DNA of 64,000 nucleotides from Haliotis asinina (lineage: Eukaryota; Mollusca; Gastropoda; Lepetellida; Haliotidae): NCBI RefSeq assembly GCF_037392515.1, contig NC_090283.1, positions 18,942,501-19,006,500 of the forward strand, in the 5' to 3' direction. Both the position numbers and the translations under genes were made by a program. Of this stretch, positions 21,856-33,814 are shown piece by piece; within the stretch, counting starts at the first letter, position 1, and every line of letters begins with the position of its first letter. A model generated the notes under the pieces. That model ran no database searches and was not told the origin of the DNA. It worked only from the letters and a program-made list of their open reading frames with translations.

Positions 21856-22316
21856 TGAGTTAATATTTATCATCACATCGGCAATATTTCAGCCACATCG
21901 TGACGAGAACAAATAATTATCAGTAAAAAGTAATATAATAAAGAGTTATAAAACTGTTTGCGATGAACAGTAAAACTACTTGGACATAACAGATAGTGAT
22001 ATGTAACTAGCATGTATATAAATACACATACTACACTGCAAGACTATTGGTAGAAAGAAAACAGGGCTATATTTCACCAGCAACTGAAGGTAGATCACAA
22101 TATACCAGGGCTGTGTCCAAGAGAGCATAGGGACCTATGGTACTTTGATTACATCCCTAGACGGACTAATACCATCCCTCAGCCATTGGTGATTGTAGTA
22201 AAATTTAGCCATCACCTAAAAACACACACAAAAAAAACCAACTAAGTGTTAAAAACTTGGTAATTTTCATTTACCTTGAGTGGTTTGGGACTTACGTATC
22301 CTCACAGGATGCAAGT
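21856..22316 (-). mobile_element. LINE copy C7, 5'-truncated divergent 3' UTR
   Basis: A 461-bp minus-strand insertion of the family 3' end: tail, terminal hairpin region, the AACTGAAGGTAGATCACAAT core and the CTTACGTATCCTCACAGGAT block. It is flanked by an 11-bp perfect duplication tgatgaatgag (21845-21855 and 22317-22327). Its 3' UTR differs more from the other copies than they do from each other, so it is an older insertion or a related subfamily. Confidence 0.82.
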
Positions 22317-22327
22317 TGATGAATGAG

Positions 22328-23465
22328 TATTTATGATATTTGATAACTGTTTTATTATATTAAATGTGGAAAGGCTACGATAATGTTTTACAGTAAGACA
22401 TTCGTGACAATACGTGTGTCTTCATTGTAATGTTAGCCCATGTGCTTGTGTGATCCCTTATTGGGCATTACGTGACCTGGGAACGTATCCACGGGGTGTG
22501 GAATCAACGAAAGGGTTTGCCTCCTTTGGCTGAGCACGGAGGTACAGGTGAAAAAATCGCTCCGAGAAAAAAATATCACAAACTGAAACTCTGAGACATA
22601 AATTATATGGATTACCAATAAGGGTACGGACATTTGCTATTGCATGATAAATACGCTGTGTTAAGATTATATGTCAAGGCCTGAATATTTTGTGACACCT
22701 GTAATCAACTTCGAGATCAAAGGGCAACGTACCATACACGTGTTAAGTTATGTTATATGTTATTGTTGAAAATTGTCGGGGCAAAAGTTTAAGAAATCTG
22801 AATATTTTGTGCCTCATTGCCCATAGAAAACTCAGTGACACCTGTAATCAACGTCGAGGTCAAATGGCAACGTGCAAGACACGTGTTAAGTGATTCCGCT
22901 ACAACACCAAACATGGGCCCAAAAGAATGATTTGTCGAAATTAACAAACGATATAAGAAGCCACAGGCCCTCGTGTCATCGCGAGGATTAAAGATTAAAA
23001 AAATACAAAACACAACAAAACATTTGAGATGACCCCAGACTTGAAACGCTTTACAGAACAATATATCTAGACGAGGCCGGACACTTCAGTGTACACCACC
23101 GGCCTGCTATCGTCGCATCCAACCGATTAAAACTTCATTTAAACATAGTCATGGGTACTGGGCCTGTCGATCACCACCCATGACACATTCAGTTCTTTAT
23201 TGTTATTTCTACAAGTTGAGTGAAAACCGATTTTGACCCTCAACTAAACGATCTTGGCACAAATGGCGGACGATAGTAAGGACGATAAGTCCGCATAAAC
23301 CGGGTGTGGTCACAACTTGCTATCTTGCTATTAGGCGAATTAAGACAAGAATTATTTCATTGTTTTGTTATAACACTTATAAACAGACTTTCATTCATTT
23401 ACAACCTCCAAAACAATAGAAACAACTTATGTATTTTGTGTGCAAGTACACATTCTTGTTATTGT
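22328..23465. repeat. Unannotated DNA with a local direct duplication
   Basis: Two diverged direct repeats are present: 22681-22750 and 22798-22893 share CTGAATATTTTGTG, TGACACCTGTAATCAAC, GAGGTCAAATGGCAACGT and ACACGTGTTAAG blocks. No coding potential is supported. The rest of the stretch shows nothing recognisable. Confidence 0.6.
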
Positions 23466-23795
23466 TATGAATGTACTTAATACACGACATGTACATATTC
23501 AAGAAATATGAAATGAATGAGGAACCTTGCACAGTTTAAATGTAAGCTAGATACGTAACTTTCGTTGTGATAGTATATAAGCGTCTGCCTATACACTGGC
23601 TTCTTTTCCATTGTTTGATTTAAACACTTTCATTCAATATGTGAGATTGGTGAACAAGCTATTACAGCTTACATCAGTTTTTGTTATATCACCGCTCGGT
23701 GATGCTGTTTCGTGTTGGGTAACATGTAACATGTTGTATCTGTAATGAAAATTGATTCTTTGACAGCTGTTTAACTTGTGCGATTCAAAAGACAT

Positions 23796-23985
23796 CGAAT
23801 GGTTTCGGGTGGTTAGGCTTGCTGGCTTGGTTCACACATGTCATCGGTTCCCAATTGTGCAGATCGATGTTCATGTTTTTGGTCACGAGGGATTGTATGG
23901 CCCGGACTCGATTATTTACAGACCGCCGCCATATAGCTGGAATATTGCTGAGTACGGCGTAAAACTAAACTCACTCACCCATGCT
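23796..23985 (+). mobile_element. SINE S2, partial
   Basis: Plus-strand partial copy of the same short element: GGTGGTTAGGCTTGCTGGCT, ACACATGTCATCGGTTCCCA, GACTCGATTATTTACAGACC, then the hairpin and TAAAACTAAACTCACTCACC. It lacks the first ~80 bases of S1. One base of the 3' arm of the hairpin is mutated (TACGGCG). Confidence 0.8.
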
Positions 23986-24349
23986 GTCTAAGGCTTGACA
24001 TACACTATAGAAATACGATTTTATTCAAACTCTAAAATTAAAAGTCATATATTTTATTCTATTATTAATATAATATATAACGTATAAAGTAATATAGGAA
24101 TATTATATTGTCCCACAGTTTTCATCAAATGGCTACGGTCCCACAGATCAAGAGGAGCGGCGACCGTCCCATAGCACAGCAGGATTTGCACACAATCCGT
24201 TTGCGACCAATTCCAGGGAGAAACGGATCAAGGAAATGTGCTCCATGTACTTCTCTCTCGTCGATAACTTATAACATCAGGTTATGTCATGGCTGACATA
24301 ACTCGTATTTTCAAACTCAACATGTGAGCAACAAGACAAAAATCGTGTC

Positions 24350-24652
24350 TCATCTCAAAGCAATACCGTCATCACTCTGGTTGGTACTGGTCGAAGCTGA
24401 TGCAGCTCCTGCCGTTTCTGACTCTGTAGGTCTGATTACTGTCGACACAGCCGGGCATGTAGTTTCACTAGGTTTTCTCTGAATGATGCCACCAACACGG
24501 ATTCCTTCTCTGCTGAGGTCCTCTGTGAAGGAATGCAGGAATGAATTAAGATTCATACACCCATGAAACATATTTAAATACACAGTCGTGTGTTCTTTTA
24601 CGTCAACACCCCCCTGACAGACAGACCGCAAGCTGTACTTGATAAGTTCCAC
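24350..24652 (-). CDS. Possible exon or small ORF of unknown function (100 aa)
   Basis: A minus-strand open frame starting MELIKYSLRSVCQGG and ending DDGIALR, with a polar Ser/Thr-rich C-terminal third. I do not recognise it. In its favour: the same sequence occurs in block B' (26030-26340), and this segment is the best-conserved part of the duplication. Against it: the second copy has a frameshift at about 26180-26205, no clear splice sites are visible, and one reading could be accidental in a repeat. It may be a terminal coding exon of a duplicated host gene. Confidence 0.3.
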   Translation of the reverse strand: MELIKYSLRSVCQGGVDVKEHTTVYLNMFHGCMNLNSFLHSFTEDLSREGIRVGGIIQRKPSETTCPAVSTVIRPTESETAGAASASTSTNQSDDGIALR

Positions 24653-25049
24653 TCTTTATTTAAGAGATCCCAGTTCCCAAATGAATGCACTTAATACACT
24701 ACGTATACCAGAAATATAAAATGTATGAGTAACTTTGCACAATTTACATGTAAACTAGATACGTACCTTTCGTTGTGACAGTATATAAACTTGTGCCTAT
24801 ACACTGGCTTTCTTTACATTGTTAACTTTTAACACTTACATTCGATATGAGAGATTGGTGAACAAGCTGTCAGAGCTTAAGTTAGATTTTGTTATACGCA
24901 GCGCGAGGTTGGATAACATGATTCATCTGTGAAAAAATTGATTCTTTGACAGCTGTTTAACTAGTGCAGTTCAAAAACAGATTAGACATCTGTCGCCTAT
25001 CCTGATGACGTCTTATTGTGCAATTTCGTACAATAACCAGTATTTTGAG

Positions 25050-25287
25050 TGAGGTGATCTTTACGTTGCACTCAGCAATATTTCAGCGGTCTGTAAATAA
25101 TCGATACTGGGTCTGACAATCAAATGATCAACAGCACGAGCATCGATCTGCGCAACTGGTACTTGATGACATGTCAACCAGGTCAGCGAGCCTGAACACA
25201 CGATCCCGTTAGTCGCCGCATACGACAAGCATAGTCGCCTTTTATGGCAAGGATGAAGGCCTATTCTACCTCGGAACTTCACGGGTC
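25050..25287 (-). mobile_element. SINE S3 with 14-bp target duplication
   Basis: Full-length minus-strand copy, 238 bp, from GACCCGTGAAG at 25287 to the tail at 25050. It is flanked by accagtattttgag at 25036-25049 and 25288-25301. It includes the ATAGTCGCCTTTTATGGC block and GTTAGTCGCC. The 3' tail is short. The target duplication shows that it inserted by target-primed reverse transcription like the LINE copies. Confidence 0.85.
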
Positions 25288-26029
25288 ACCAGTATTTTGA
25301 GACCAACTCATTCAACTACATTTAGAAATATTAGTCGGTATTATTTGATAATCTAATCGCTTCTTTATTGCAACACTACGTTCCTTCTAATCCTTGCAAT
25401 CGCGTTGTGCAGATGGCTCTGTCGTAAGACTGCCTAACAAAGAGAAAATGTGGAAATCGCAAAACGAGGCTCGGACGCTGGAAAAGTTTGCCGGCCTTGT
25501 AGGACTTTGGTTTTAAATCAGTGGCATTGTAGAATACAAAAAATACACACAATAAGCGCAAGGAACACATAGCAGGTATAACCAGTGAGCTAGGTGAATT
25601 GTTAATCAATGTGTGACATCTTCAATGTGACGTCTTAATTAACATCATGCTGTCTATGACTTGACATAAACTATAGAAATACGATTTTAGTCACACTTTA
25701 ATATTAAAATCCATATATTTTATTGGTAATATAATATATAATATATAAATTGATATAGGAATATTAAAACGTCCCATAGTTTTCATCAACTGGCTACCTT
25801 CCCACAGTTCAATAAGAGCAGTGACCGTCTCATAGTACAGCAGGATTTGCACACAGTCCTTATGTGACCAATTCCAGGGAGACCTTGCACCAGGAAATAT
25901 GTTCCATGTTAACTGTCGTCAACAACATATAACATCAGATTATGTCCTGGCTGCCATAACGTGCAGTTTCAAACTCAACATGTGAGCGACAAAACAGCGA
26001 CGTCCTTCAAAACCAGTTTTAAAATCGCG

Positions 26030-26340
26030 TCTCATCTCAAAGCAATACCGTCATCACTCTGGTTGGTACTGGTCGAAGCTGATGCAGCTCCTGCCGTTTC
26101 TGACTCAGTAGGTCTGATTACTGTCGACACAGCCGGGCATGTAGTTTCACTAGGTTTTCTCTGAATGATGCCATCAATACGGGCTTCCGTCTCTGCTGAG
26201 GTCCTGTGTGAAGGAATGCAGGAATGAATTAAGATTCATACACCCATGAAACATATTTAAATACACAGTCGTGTGTTCTTTTATGTCAACACCCCCCTGA
26301 CAGACAGACCACAAGCTGTACTTGATAAGTTCCACTCTTT
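26030..26340 (-). pseudogene. Second copy of the 24350-24652 exon-like ORF, frameshifted
   Basis: The minus strand reads MELIKYSLWSVCQGGVDIKE, then matches the first copy up to SFTQDLSR. One extra base near 26195 then shifts the frame and stops it early. Only a few substitutions separate the two copies over about 310 bp. Function unknown. Confidence 0.35.
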
Positions 26341-26440
26341 ATTTAAGAGATCCCAGTTCCCAAATGAATGCACTTAATACACTACGTGTACCAGAAATAT
26401 AAAATGTATGAGTAACTTTGCACAATTTACATGTAAAGGA

Positions 26441-28221
26441 ATGCAGGAATGAACTAATGCAATTAATCATACAGACGTGTTGCAGTAGTCGCCCTCAGTA
26501 AGTGGTTTGAATAAAATCCACTAACTCATGCCATTTTAAACAAACGCGCGACAGAGCCTCTTAAAGGGTACACTGCAACAGGGACATCAGCACATCATGC
26601 ATCTTATTGAATAAATTTCAGGGTCCTCAAGTAAAATGCGATGCATGTTCAGTCGTTAGGTCTGAAAATAACATAACATTTTAAAATGTAATTACTGTCA
26701 AGACACGTGTTCAATATCTCAAGCATAATTGAGTAATGGCATTGTCCCTTCCAAAGGGTTAAGCAATTCATTGTGATTGTACCTTAACCCCCTGGATGCC
26801 GAGCTTTTTTTCAGGCGCACATTTTCGTAACGTATGAAAAGTGAACGTTGTGCGAGAATTGCGCTCGCGTGGTCCTGGATCTGAGTACGGCTATAAAATT
26901 GCACACAAATGTAGAATATTTAATTTCCTATCCGTTGGTATAAATATAACTGCGACTACCTCAGAGGTTTGAGAAATAGACATTGCTAAAAGTTCTCGGA
27001 AACGTTTTGTGTGTGTTGAAACACAGTAAATGTCTCCGTTTTTTATGGTGCACCAATAAAAGCAGTCTGCTACGATTTTTTTAAATTTGGCATCTTTACG
27101 GAAAATGTGAGCGAAGAAAATATAGCTTGATATCTGAACGACATAAGTGTATATGAAATGGATGTATGTGCTAATGCATAACGTCATACTCACAAAATCA
27201 AGAATGACCTGCAATAAATGTCAAAAATCGATTTTCTTCTGTGACGTCAAACGTCGACAGAGAGGTCATGCAGGTATAAAGATAAGGAGGCATAACTCCG
27301 CTATAGTTTACGTTAGGTCCATGTAACTCAGATCACATGGAGAGAATTTGCTGTGGATACGGACAGTATATTTTCGTTATGTTTTGTTGACAGTGAACGA
27401 AACTATTCCAATACAAAGTTCCCCAATGTGATAGGATACCTTTTGGTAGTTTCACAATTTGTAAGAAAAGATGCCAATGTACTACATCAAAAAGCAGGTA
27501 AAAGCGATTTGGATGTCCCTATCCGATACATAATTTAGTTCTTAGATTCCCATATTCTCCTGTTTGTGTAGATGTATTTTGATTAATTTTACATCATTAT
27601 TAACAGAATAACTGCCACGTTTTCAAATGGCCTATAGTGAAAAATTACGATTAAATTGGAACTTACGATTTCTGCGCACTGTGCTGCCTCGTGCCTCCTA
27701 CTGCGCATGTACGGGAGGAAGTACCACCATACACTTTCGGAGAGAGTGTTGACATTTGTCACGGATAAGTTACGTGTGAACTTTGTGTGCAAAGGACGGT
27801 AAACCGCCGGACATATTTTTCATTCCTGGATTTATGCGTTCACGTGCTTCAGATTCTATTCGAATTGGATGTGATATTCAAGGAGCCGGATTGAATGCAC
27901 AAGCGACCGGGGTAAGTGCATTTCGTTTGCTTGGCTGCTTTTAGACACTGGTGTGCGGTGCACTTTTAGCGGATTGCAGTGTTGTAGAAACTGTTGAAAG
28001 ACAATCACATTTTAATTGCACAACTCGTGTGGCAGTATTTGTACGCTTCACGCTTGCTCACGCTTTTATATTAACACTGCTTGTAGTGTTTTAACAATCG
28101 CCTCTTCAGAATTATGGGGAGTGGTTTGAGTATTTGTTTTTTCCGTTCGCTCCGGAAGAGAGCATAACTATCCATTAGTTTCAGTAGTGATATACCCTGG
28201 TGATCTTATTTAATAATAACC
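26441..28221. other. Unannotated DNA upstream of the Gypsy gag-like ORF
   Basis: No gene is supported. The last several hundred bases (about 27540-28190) would be where a 5' LTR and leader of the Gypsy element lie, but I could not match them to any 3' LTR, because the right end of that element is lost. No primer-binding site could be assigned with confidence. Confidence 0.4.
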
Positions 28222-28839
28222 ATGTTTTGCCGGAAGATAAGGGTGAACTTGGACATGCCTGCAGACATGAAAAACAAGGGGCTGTCTGAGAGACAAATAG
28301 GGGGTCTGACAGATATAAGAGAGCAAGGATATAATGTGACTAGGGATGATGTGTTTGCTATGGAGGAATTTCGTGGCGAGAGTGACATATGGGCGGTATT
28401 GGACTTTCAGCCCAATGACCATAGGCGAACCCCACACCCCATGAATGTTGCGTCTGGCGGAGAGGCCGACGGGTCAGAGGCAGGGGACATAGCTGGGCTT
28501 TCCCAAGAGGCTGAGGGTGATGACCCCGACTATCAGGGCCATTTGTCCGGTGGGGAGGAGTGTGCCGGTGACAACCCCCCGAGACGGAGGCAGGGGACAC
28601 CCGAGGGTTTAGCAGTGGTGTTTGCAAAAATGATGAACACCATGCAAGGCCTAGATCGCAGAAGTGAGGAAACAGCTTCTCAGATGCTGGAGACTGAGCG
28701 GAAGTATGATTGGATGATGCACGTCATGGAGAACATGGACAAGAGGTGGTCAGCTGACAAGGAGGACATGATGTCAGCCATGTCCCTCTTGCAGCAAAGG
28801 TCGGAGGACCAGTCAGTAAGGGCCTTGAGGGACCGTTAG
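28222..28839 (+). pseudogene. Gypsy gag-like ORF, N-terminal part (205 aa)
   Basis: An open frame starting MFCRKIRVNLDMPADMKNKG with an acidic middle part and a predicted helical C-terminal segment (residues ~140-200: METERKYDWMMHV-like heptads, many Met and Gln) that could form a coiled coil. No zinc knuckle or capsid motif is seen. The frame ends at a stop at 28837, 12 bases before the C8 target duplication. The sequence continues at 33157. The gag assignment rests on its position upstream of the protease and matching base composition, not on homology I can name. Confidence 0.5.
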
Positions 28840-29405
28840 TCAGTGGGGTACCCAGAGGAGTGAGTGAGTTAATATTTAACGTCACATCGGCAATATCTCA
28901 GCCATATCGTGACGAGAACATTCAATACTAGAATGAAATATATGTCTATTATAAAATCTGTCAGCGAAGGACAGTAAAACAACTAGGATATCACAGATTA
29001 TAATATAAAACTAGTAACTATACCTAAAACAATTTATCTATACAGGACAATACAATGTAAAAATGGGCTATAGATTGCCAACAACTGAAGGTAGATCACC
29101 ATACTAGGGACCATGGGGACTTACAGTACTTTTGCTACCTGCATGGACCCTAGCTGGATTTACATCATTCCCTCAGCCGTCAGCAATTTGTGAAATCTAG
29201 CCATACAATAAAAAGACATTTATTCTACGATTAAAAACCTGGAAATTTAGAATTTACTTTCACTGCTTGTGGACTTACGTACCCTCTCAGGACGACAATA
29301 ATTTTACAATACTTCAACCCCCTTTGAGGGTACAGCCACTAACAATTCTAGTTACAAATCTAAACAACCAAGAATTAAAATACATCTATTTACAGAACAT
29401 GTTAT

Positions 29406-31516
29406 TCAAAATTCAATCAAAAAATCAATTTCTTTTAAAAAACCTATAATTAAATGAGAATTAATGTTTGTAAAAAGATCCTTTACAGTTTTGACATTGA
29501 AATATTTATCCCTTGTGTTGGAGAATTCAACACAGTCAAGCAGAATATGCTTGACCGTGACTCTCTCATCACAAGGGATACAAAATGGAGGATCCTCACC
29601 TTTTAAAATATATGAATGAGTATATCTACTATGGCCAATACGACATCGTCGTAAAATAACCTCTTCAAATCTGGACTGACAGCCCAAGTGGGTATAACCA
29701 ATGTAAGGTTTTATCTCATGTAATTTATTTATACCCACTTGCGTGTCCCACTTCTTCTGCATCAGATCACGGATATAAGATCTAATGCTCGCTTTGTAAT
29801 CACTGTAAGGAATAAGCAATGCTGTCACAGATTTGTTGAGTGCTGCCTTAGCAGCAAGGTCAGCCAATGTGTTACCAGAGATCCCTACATGGCTGGGTAA
29901 CCAACAAAAGACGATGTCGTATTGGCCAGTTGCAAGATCATTATACAATTCAACAATTTCAATTAAAAGTGGATGTTTGCAAGAAATGTTTTTAATAGCC
30001 TGAAGGCAAGAAAGAGAATCGGAATAGATTATATACTGTTTACGTTTAGGGTGTCTTTGAATATATTTGAGAGCTGTTAATATGGCGTTAGCTTCTGCTG
30101 TAAAAATAGAACTATTATCTGGTAATCTAGAAGATATTGTTCTGGATCCAATGACAGTGGCACAAGCAACTGCGCCACCGTCCTTGGATCCATCTGTAAA
30201 TAAGGGTTTGTAATTGCTATATTTATGTTTTAATTGATGATATTCTTGTTTATATTGTAAGTCATTTGTTTCTGATTTTTTAAATGATGTTAATGTTAGG
30301 TCCACATGTGGCCTAACCAATTGCCAAGGAGGAGAAGAAAGAAGACGGAAAGGCGATATACGTTCCAGCTCAATGCCGGCAGAAGAAATAAATGGTTTAA
30401 TTCTGTGCCCAAGAGGTGGAACAAGAGAAGATTTTTTGTTATACAAATCCTCATAAAGGGGATTGAACACACAGTTAAAGGCAGGGTTAGATTCATTAGA
30501 ATATAATTTAGTAATGTATTGTAAAGACAATTTTATACGACGTTGAGTAAGAGATGGTTCATCGGCCTCAACGTACAAACTATCAATAGGTGAAGTTCTG
30601 AAAGACCCAAGACAAAGTCTTAAGCCTTGATGGTGGACAGAATCAAGAAGTTTAAGGTTGCTTTTGCAGGCTCCACCATATACGATGGAGCCATAATCGA
30701 GTTTCGAACGCACGAGTGATCGATATAGATGTAAGAGGGTTGCTTGATCCCCTCCCCACTTTGAGTTGGAAACAACTTTCAACAAGTCAAGAGCCTTCAG
30801 GCATTTAGTTTTAAGGGACTTAATATGAGGTAGAAATGTTAAGTGGGAGTCAAAGATTAGTCCCAAGAACTTGGCCTCCTTTACAACTTTGATGGGAGTG
30901 TCATCTAGAGATAGTTCAGGGTCCTTATGTGGTTTATATTTTCTGCAGAAATGTATACAATTAGTTTTGGATTTAGAAAATTTAAAGCCGTTTTCAAGAC
31001 ACCATTTATTTATTTTGTTTAAACACAACTGCAGTTGCCGTTCAATAGTATGCATGTTTTTCCCACGACAAGAAATATTAAAATCATCAACAAATAACGA
31101 TCCATCAATTGAATCGTTTAAAACTTTTGATAAACTATTTATCTTTATGCTAAAAAGTGTAACAGACAAAATACTGTCTTGTGGAACACCCTGATCCTGA
31201 TTGTAATGATCAGACAGGGTAGAATCCACTCGAACTTGAAACTGTCTATCATTTAAAAAGTTGGCTATAAATTGAGGCAAACGACCTCGCAAACCGAAGT
31301 CAGGTAAATCTCTTAAAATACCATATTTCCAGGTTGTGTCATATGCTTTTTCTAGATCAAAAAAGATAGACACGGCATGTTGTTGATTAATTAGTGCATT
31401 TTTAACAAATGATTCTAAACGCACTAAGTGATCAACAGTACTTCTGTTTTTGCGGAAACCACACTGTATATCAGTTATAAGGTTATTTGTTTCCAAGTAC
31501 CAAACTAGTCGATTAC
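29406..31516 (-). CDS. C8 ORF2 fragment: reverse transcriptase-RNase H, one open frame
   Basis: The only copy here in which reverse transcriptase, RNase H and the C-terminal Cys/His motif are in one uninterrupted frame (696 codons from the first Met). Motif A is FFDLEKAYDTTW, motif B GVPQDSILSVTLF (Asp for the usual Gly), motif C LFVDDFNIS. The linker reads TSFKKSETNDLQY. RNase H has LFTDGSKDGGA, FTAEANAILTA, IIYSDSLSCLQA and CWLPSHVGISGNTLADLAA. The end motif is CIPCDERVTVKHILLDC. It proves that RNase H belongs to the same protein. No endonuclease or start is left, so it is not a functional gene. Confidence 0.85.
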
Positions 31517-31751
31517 AGGCCCCCCCCTAAGTAATTGAAGGAATTACAGCAAATTTGAAGGAATTGCATCTCAAATGTAAACAAACGCAGCCCACTCGCG
31601 AAACAATTGCAACGATATCGGTAGTTTAGCGGTAATAACAGAAACACATCAGCCCTATCGGAAGCAATGTCGGTAATACTGGAAACACGATCGGCCATCT
31701 TCGGAGATTTTTCGGTCGCGAGCGGAAACTCACGCAGCAAAAACGCAGTTT
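31517..31751 (-). other. Foreign segment inside C8, possible captured transcript end
   Basis: About 235 bp with no counterpart in any other LINE copy, lying exactly between the reverse transcriptase and ORF1. On the minus strand (LINE sense) it includes AGATGGCCGATCGTGTTTCC, which looks like a translation start context with a short open frame following, and a G8 run at its downstream end. There are no terminal repeats or duplication around it. It could be a piece of host RNA joined by template switching. The origin is unknown. Confidence 0.5.
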
Positions 31752-32552
31752 TTTGGCCTCCGAAAAAGAGATATTTTGGGTAAATTTTATTTTATTGATC
31801 TCCATTTGCTCTTTCCAAATAGGACACTGTTTAGAAAATGAAGAATGGTCGCCTGAGCAATTGGTGCATTTTTTATAATCACTGTCACAATCTTCTGTTG
31901 TGTGTGTCTTCTCACCACAGTGAGCACACACAACAGACAATGTGCAAGTATTTACGCCGTGTCCATATTTCTGGCATTTAAAACACCTGAGCGGGTTGGG
32001 AATGTATGTATCAACTGGAATGTTACAGTAGCCTGCCTTCACTGATTTGGGTGCATTTGGAGATGAAAACGTAAACAGGTACGTATTCGTTTTGATGGTT
32101 TCATTTTTTCTCGGCGTTGGAAAGCGCTTGACATAGAACACACTTTGATCCTTCATTTCAGATCCTATATCAAGTTCCGGCATATCATCCAACAATCGAT
32201 CACGATCTCTCACAATACCTTTACTTGTATTCAAGGTCTTGTGAGAAGAGACCGTGACCGGAATGCCCACGAAAGATTTCATGTTCATCAGGTTCGTTGC
32301 TTGTTGTTTTTTCCCACATTCAACTAGCAGGGCACCCGAACGCAAGCGTCTAATGTTTTTCACCTCCCCTGCAATACCTTGAATACCCTTGGACACAGCA
32401 AAGGGGTTCAGTTTTAACGGTGTCTTGTCAGGTGTCTCAATCACAATGAAACGTGGCCAATATTCAATCGATGCAGATGGTCTCAGGTCAGTATCAACAG
32501 GGTCAATATCAAGTGGACGTTTTGTTTTTTTAAGTGGTATTTCGTAGGCCAT
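31752..32552 (-). pseudogene. C8 ORF1, C-terminally truncated
   Basis: The frame starts at the ATG at 32552 (MAYEIPLKKTKRPLDIDPVD). It has the full N-terminal domain (WPRFIVIETPDKTPLKLNPF, RRLRSGALLVECGKKQQ) and all three knuckles (CFKCQKYGHGVNTC, CAHCGEKTHTTEDC, CTNCSGDHSSFSKQC). After NISFSEAKKL it runs into the foreign segment, which replaces the Ser/Thr-rich tail and the ORF2 junction. The domain part is intact and readable. Confidence 0.85.
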
Positions 32553-33086
32553 GGTTAAGGTAATATGGTTCATCATCCGAGCTCCCCACCCACCACGGAG
32601 TATCACAAGGACAATGCTAAAGCAAGCGGGCCTCCAGTTTGCAGCACCAAGGATACCCGGATGATATACTCCAGCAGAAGAATTAAAAGATTAATAATTC
32701 TACCAGATTGGCCCATGAGCCACCGCCTTCTGGCATAGGACTCTAGGCAAAATACAGAACAACATATTTCAAATTCAAAAATGTTTTAGATTATAAAGCC
32801 AAGTCCAAATTTACAACAATTCCAAATGGTATATGTGCATTGATAAATATAATAATACCCCATGCACAGGGCTTGGCATGACCAGCCGATTGGTCGAACC
32901 GGGCCCATTCGACCACCCGTCTAGACGAAGTCAGGGTCAAAGTGGTGTATTGAGCAACAGGAACACGGTTGCAAGCTCCTATTGCCCTCAACCACCAGGA
33001 TCCCCTCCTCCGCCGACACAGGGCCGCAACCCACGGCAAACGGGTTGGTGGACCAAATATCCCCCCGGGTCCACTACGGGGGTGTC

Positions 33087-33144
33087 GGCGAGCTCTTAGC
33101 ATTACCCAGCACCCACCACAAGGAGGTGGCTCACCACGGGTGCC
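33087..33144 (-). ncRNA. C8 5' end: HDV-like ribozyme fold
   Basis: Same 58-nt layout: P1 GGCACCC/GGGTGCT, P2 GGTGAG/CTCGCC (a G-U wobble replaces one G-C), P3 CCAC/GTGG with loop CTCCTT, joining strand GGGTAATGCTAAGA. The element starts at the first G directly against the 12-bp target duplication. Confidence 0.6.
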
Positions 33145-33156
33145 TACCCAGAGGAG

Positions 33157-33719
33157 GAGTGCAGGGATGGCCCATACAGGGGAGTGATTTTGATAGGCCC
33201 TGGGAGGAAGCAGTGGATAGATCAAGTCAGAAGTCAAGGGCGACCATGCTGTTCAAATCGGAACCCATAACTCCCACCCTGCCCCAAGTAGGGAATGCAT
33301 CATAGCCAAGACTGTCACAAGGGGAGGCTAGGGATACGGATGTTCGCCCGAAAGCCCGAGCGGATCAGGCAGACGCCAAGACACAGTGCATGGGTATGGG
33401 CCCAGTTACTGACATGATCAAGGAGCAGAATGCTAAGAAGTCAGCGCGCTATGCACCCCCGCTAGAGGCACTGGGGTGTAGAGTGGGCCTGCCCCACCGG
33501 GATTCAGGGCTCGGGCAGGAAGCGCAAGGGGAGGGTCAGGATGGTGCGACGGAACCCTTTACGGGTGGACAGGGCCGGCGACATAGGAGGCAGGAGCCCC
33601 GTCAGGGTGCAGTACAGCACCACCAGGACGAGATGTACCCAGGCACCCCTAGAGGACGGCGGAACCCGGCAGATCAGACGGGATCCCGGATAGCCTCCTC
33701 AGCACTGAGCACATAAACC
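33157..33719 (+). pseudogene. Gypsy gag/pol linker region after C8
   Basis: Continuation of the Gypsy coding strand. Open stretches 33160-33305 and 33390-33716 are in one frame, separated by a TAG at 33303-33305. The protein is Gln/Arg/Gly-rich (GGQGRRHRRQEPRQGAVQHH), as expected of a nucleocapsid-like or linker region, but no CCHC knuckle is visible. Assignment is by position only. Confidence 0.45.
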
Positions 33720-33814
33720 AGGTGGCTCGCCCCTAGAAGGATACAGATAAGGTTAAGGGTCTGCCTCCCTGGCCACCAGATACTAGCGGCACTAGTCAGA
33801 ACCAAGAGTGCACT

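Larger units (their letters stand above)
23466..26440. repeat. Large tandem duplication, blocks A-B-A'-X-B'-A''
   Basis: Block A (23466-23793) recurs as 24679-24990 and, cut short, at 26356-26440. Block B (23987-24678) recurs as 25647-26355. Block A has a GTATATAAG TATA-like site followed by CCTATACACTGGCTT, and GAGATTGGTGAACAAGCT further on. The second unit has an extra ~400-bp segment X. SINEs S2 and S3 interrupt the two units at different places, so they inserted after the duplication or in only one unit. Within block B the segment 24340-24665 is far more alike between copies than its flanks. Confidence 0.8.
28861..33144 (-). mobile_element. LINE copy C8 with internal foreign segment, inserted in Gypsy
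   Basis: Minus-strand copy with both ends intact, flanked by a perfect 12-bp duplication tacccagaggag (28849-28860 and 33145-33156). It is only 4.3 kb: the ORF1 C-terminus, the endonuclease and the N-terminal part of the reverse transcriptase are missing, and an unrelated ~235-bp segment (31517-31751) lies in their place. The remaining reverse transcriptase plus RNase H frame is unbroken. Confidence 0.9.

Noticed and set aside
27540..28190. 5' LTR of the Gypsy element
   Set aside because: No matching 3' LTR exists in the window and no terminal TG...CA pair or primer-binding site could be supported.
32969..33305. Plus-strand open frames through LINE 5' UTRs (PSSADTGPQPTANGLVDQIS-type), seen in nearly every copy
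   Set aside because: They are antisense to the conserved 5' UTR and recur because the UTR is conserved; they have no domain and vary at their ends.
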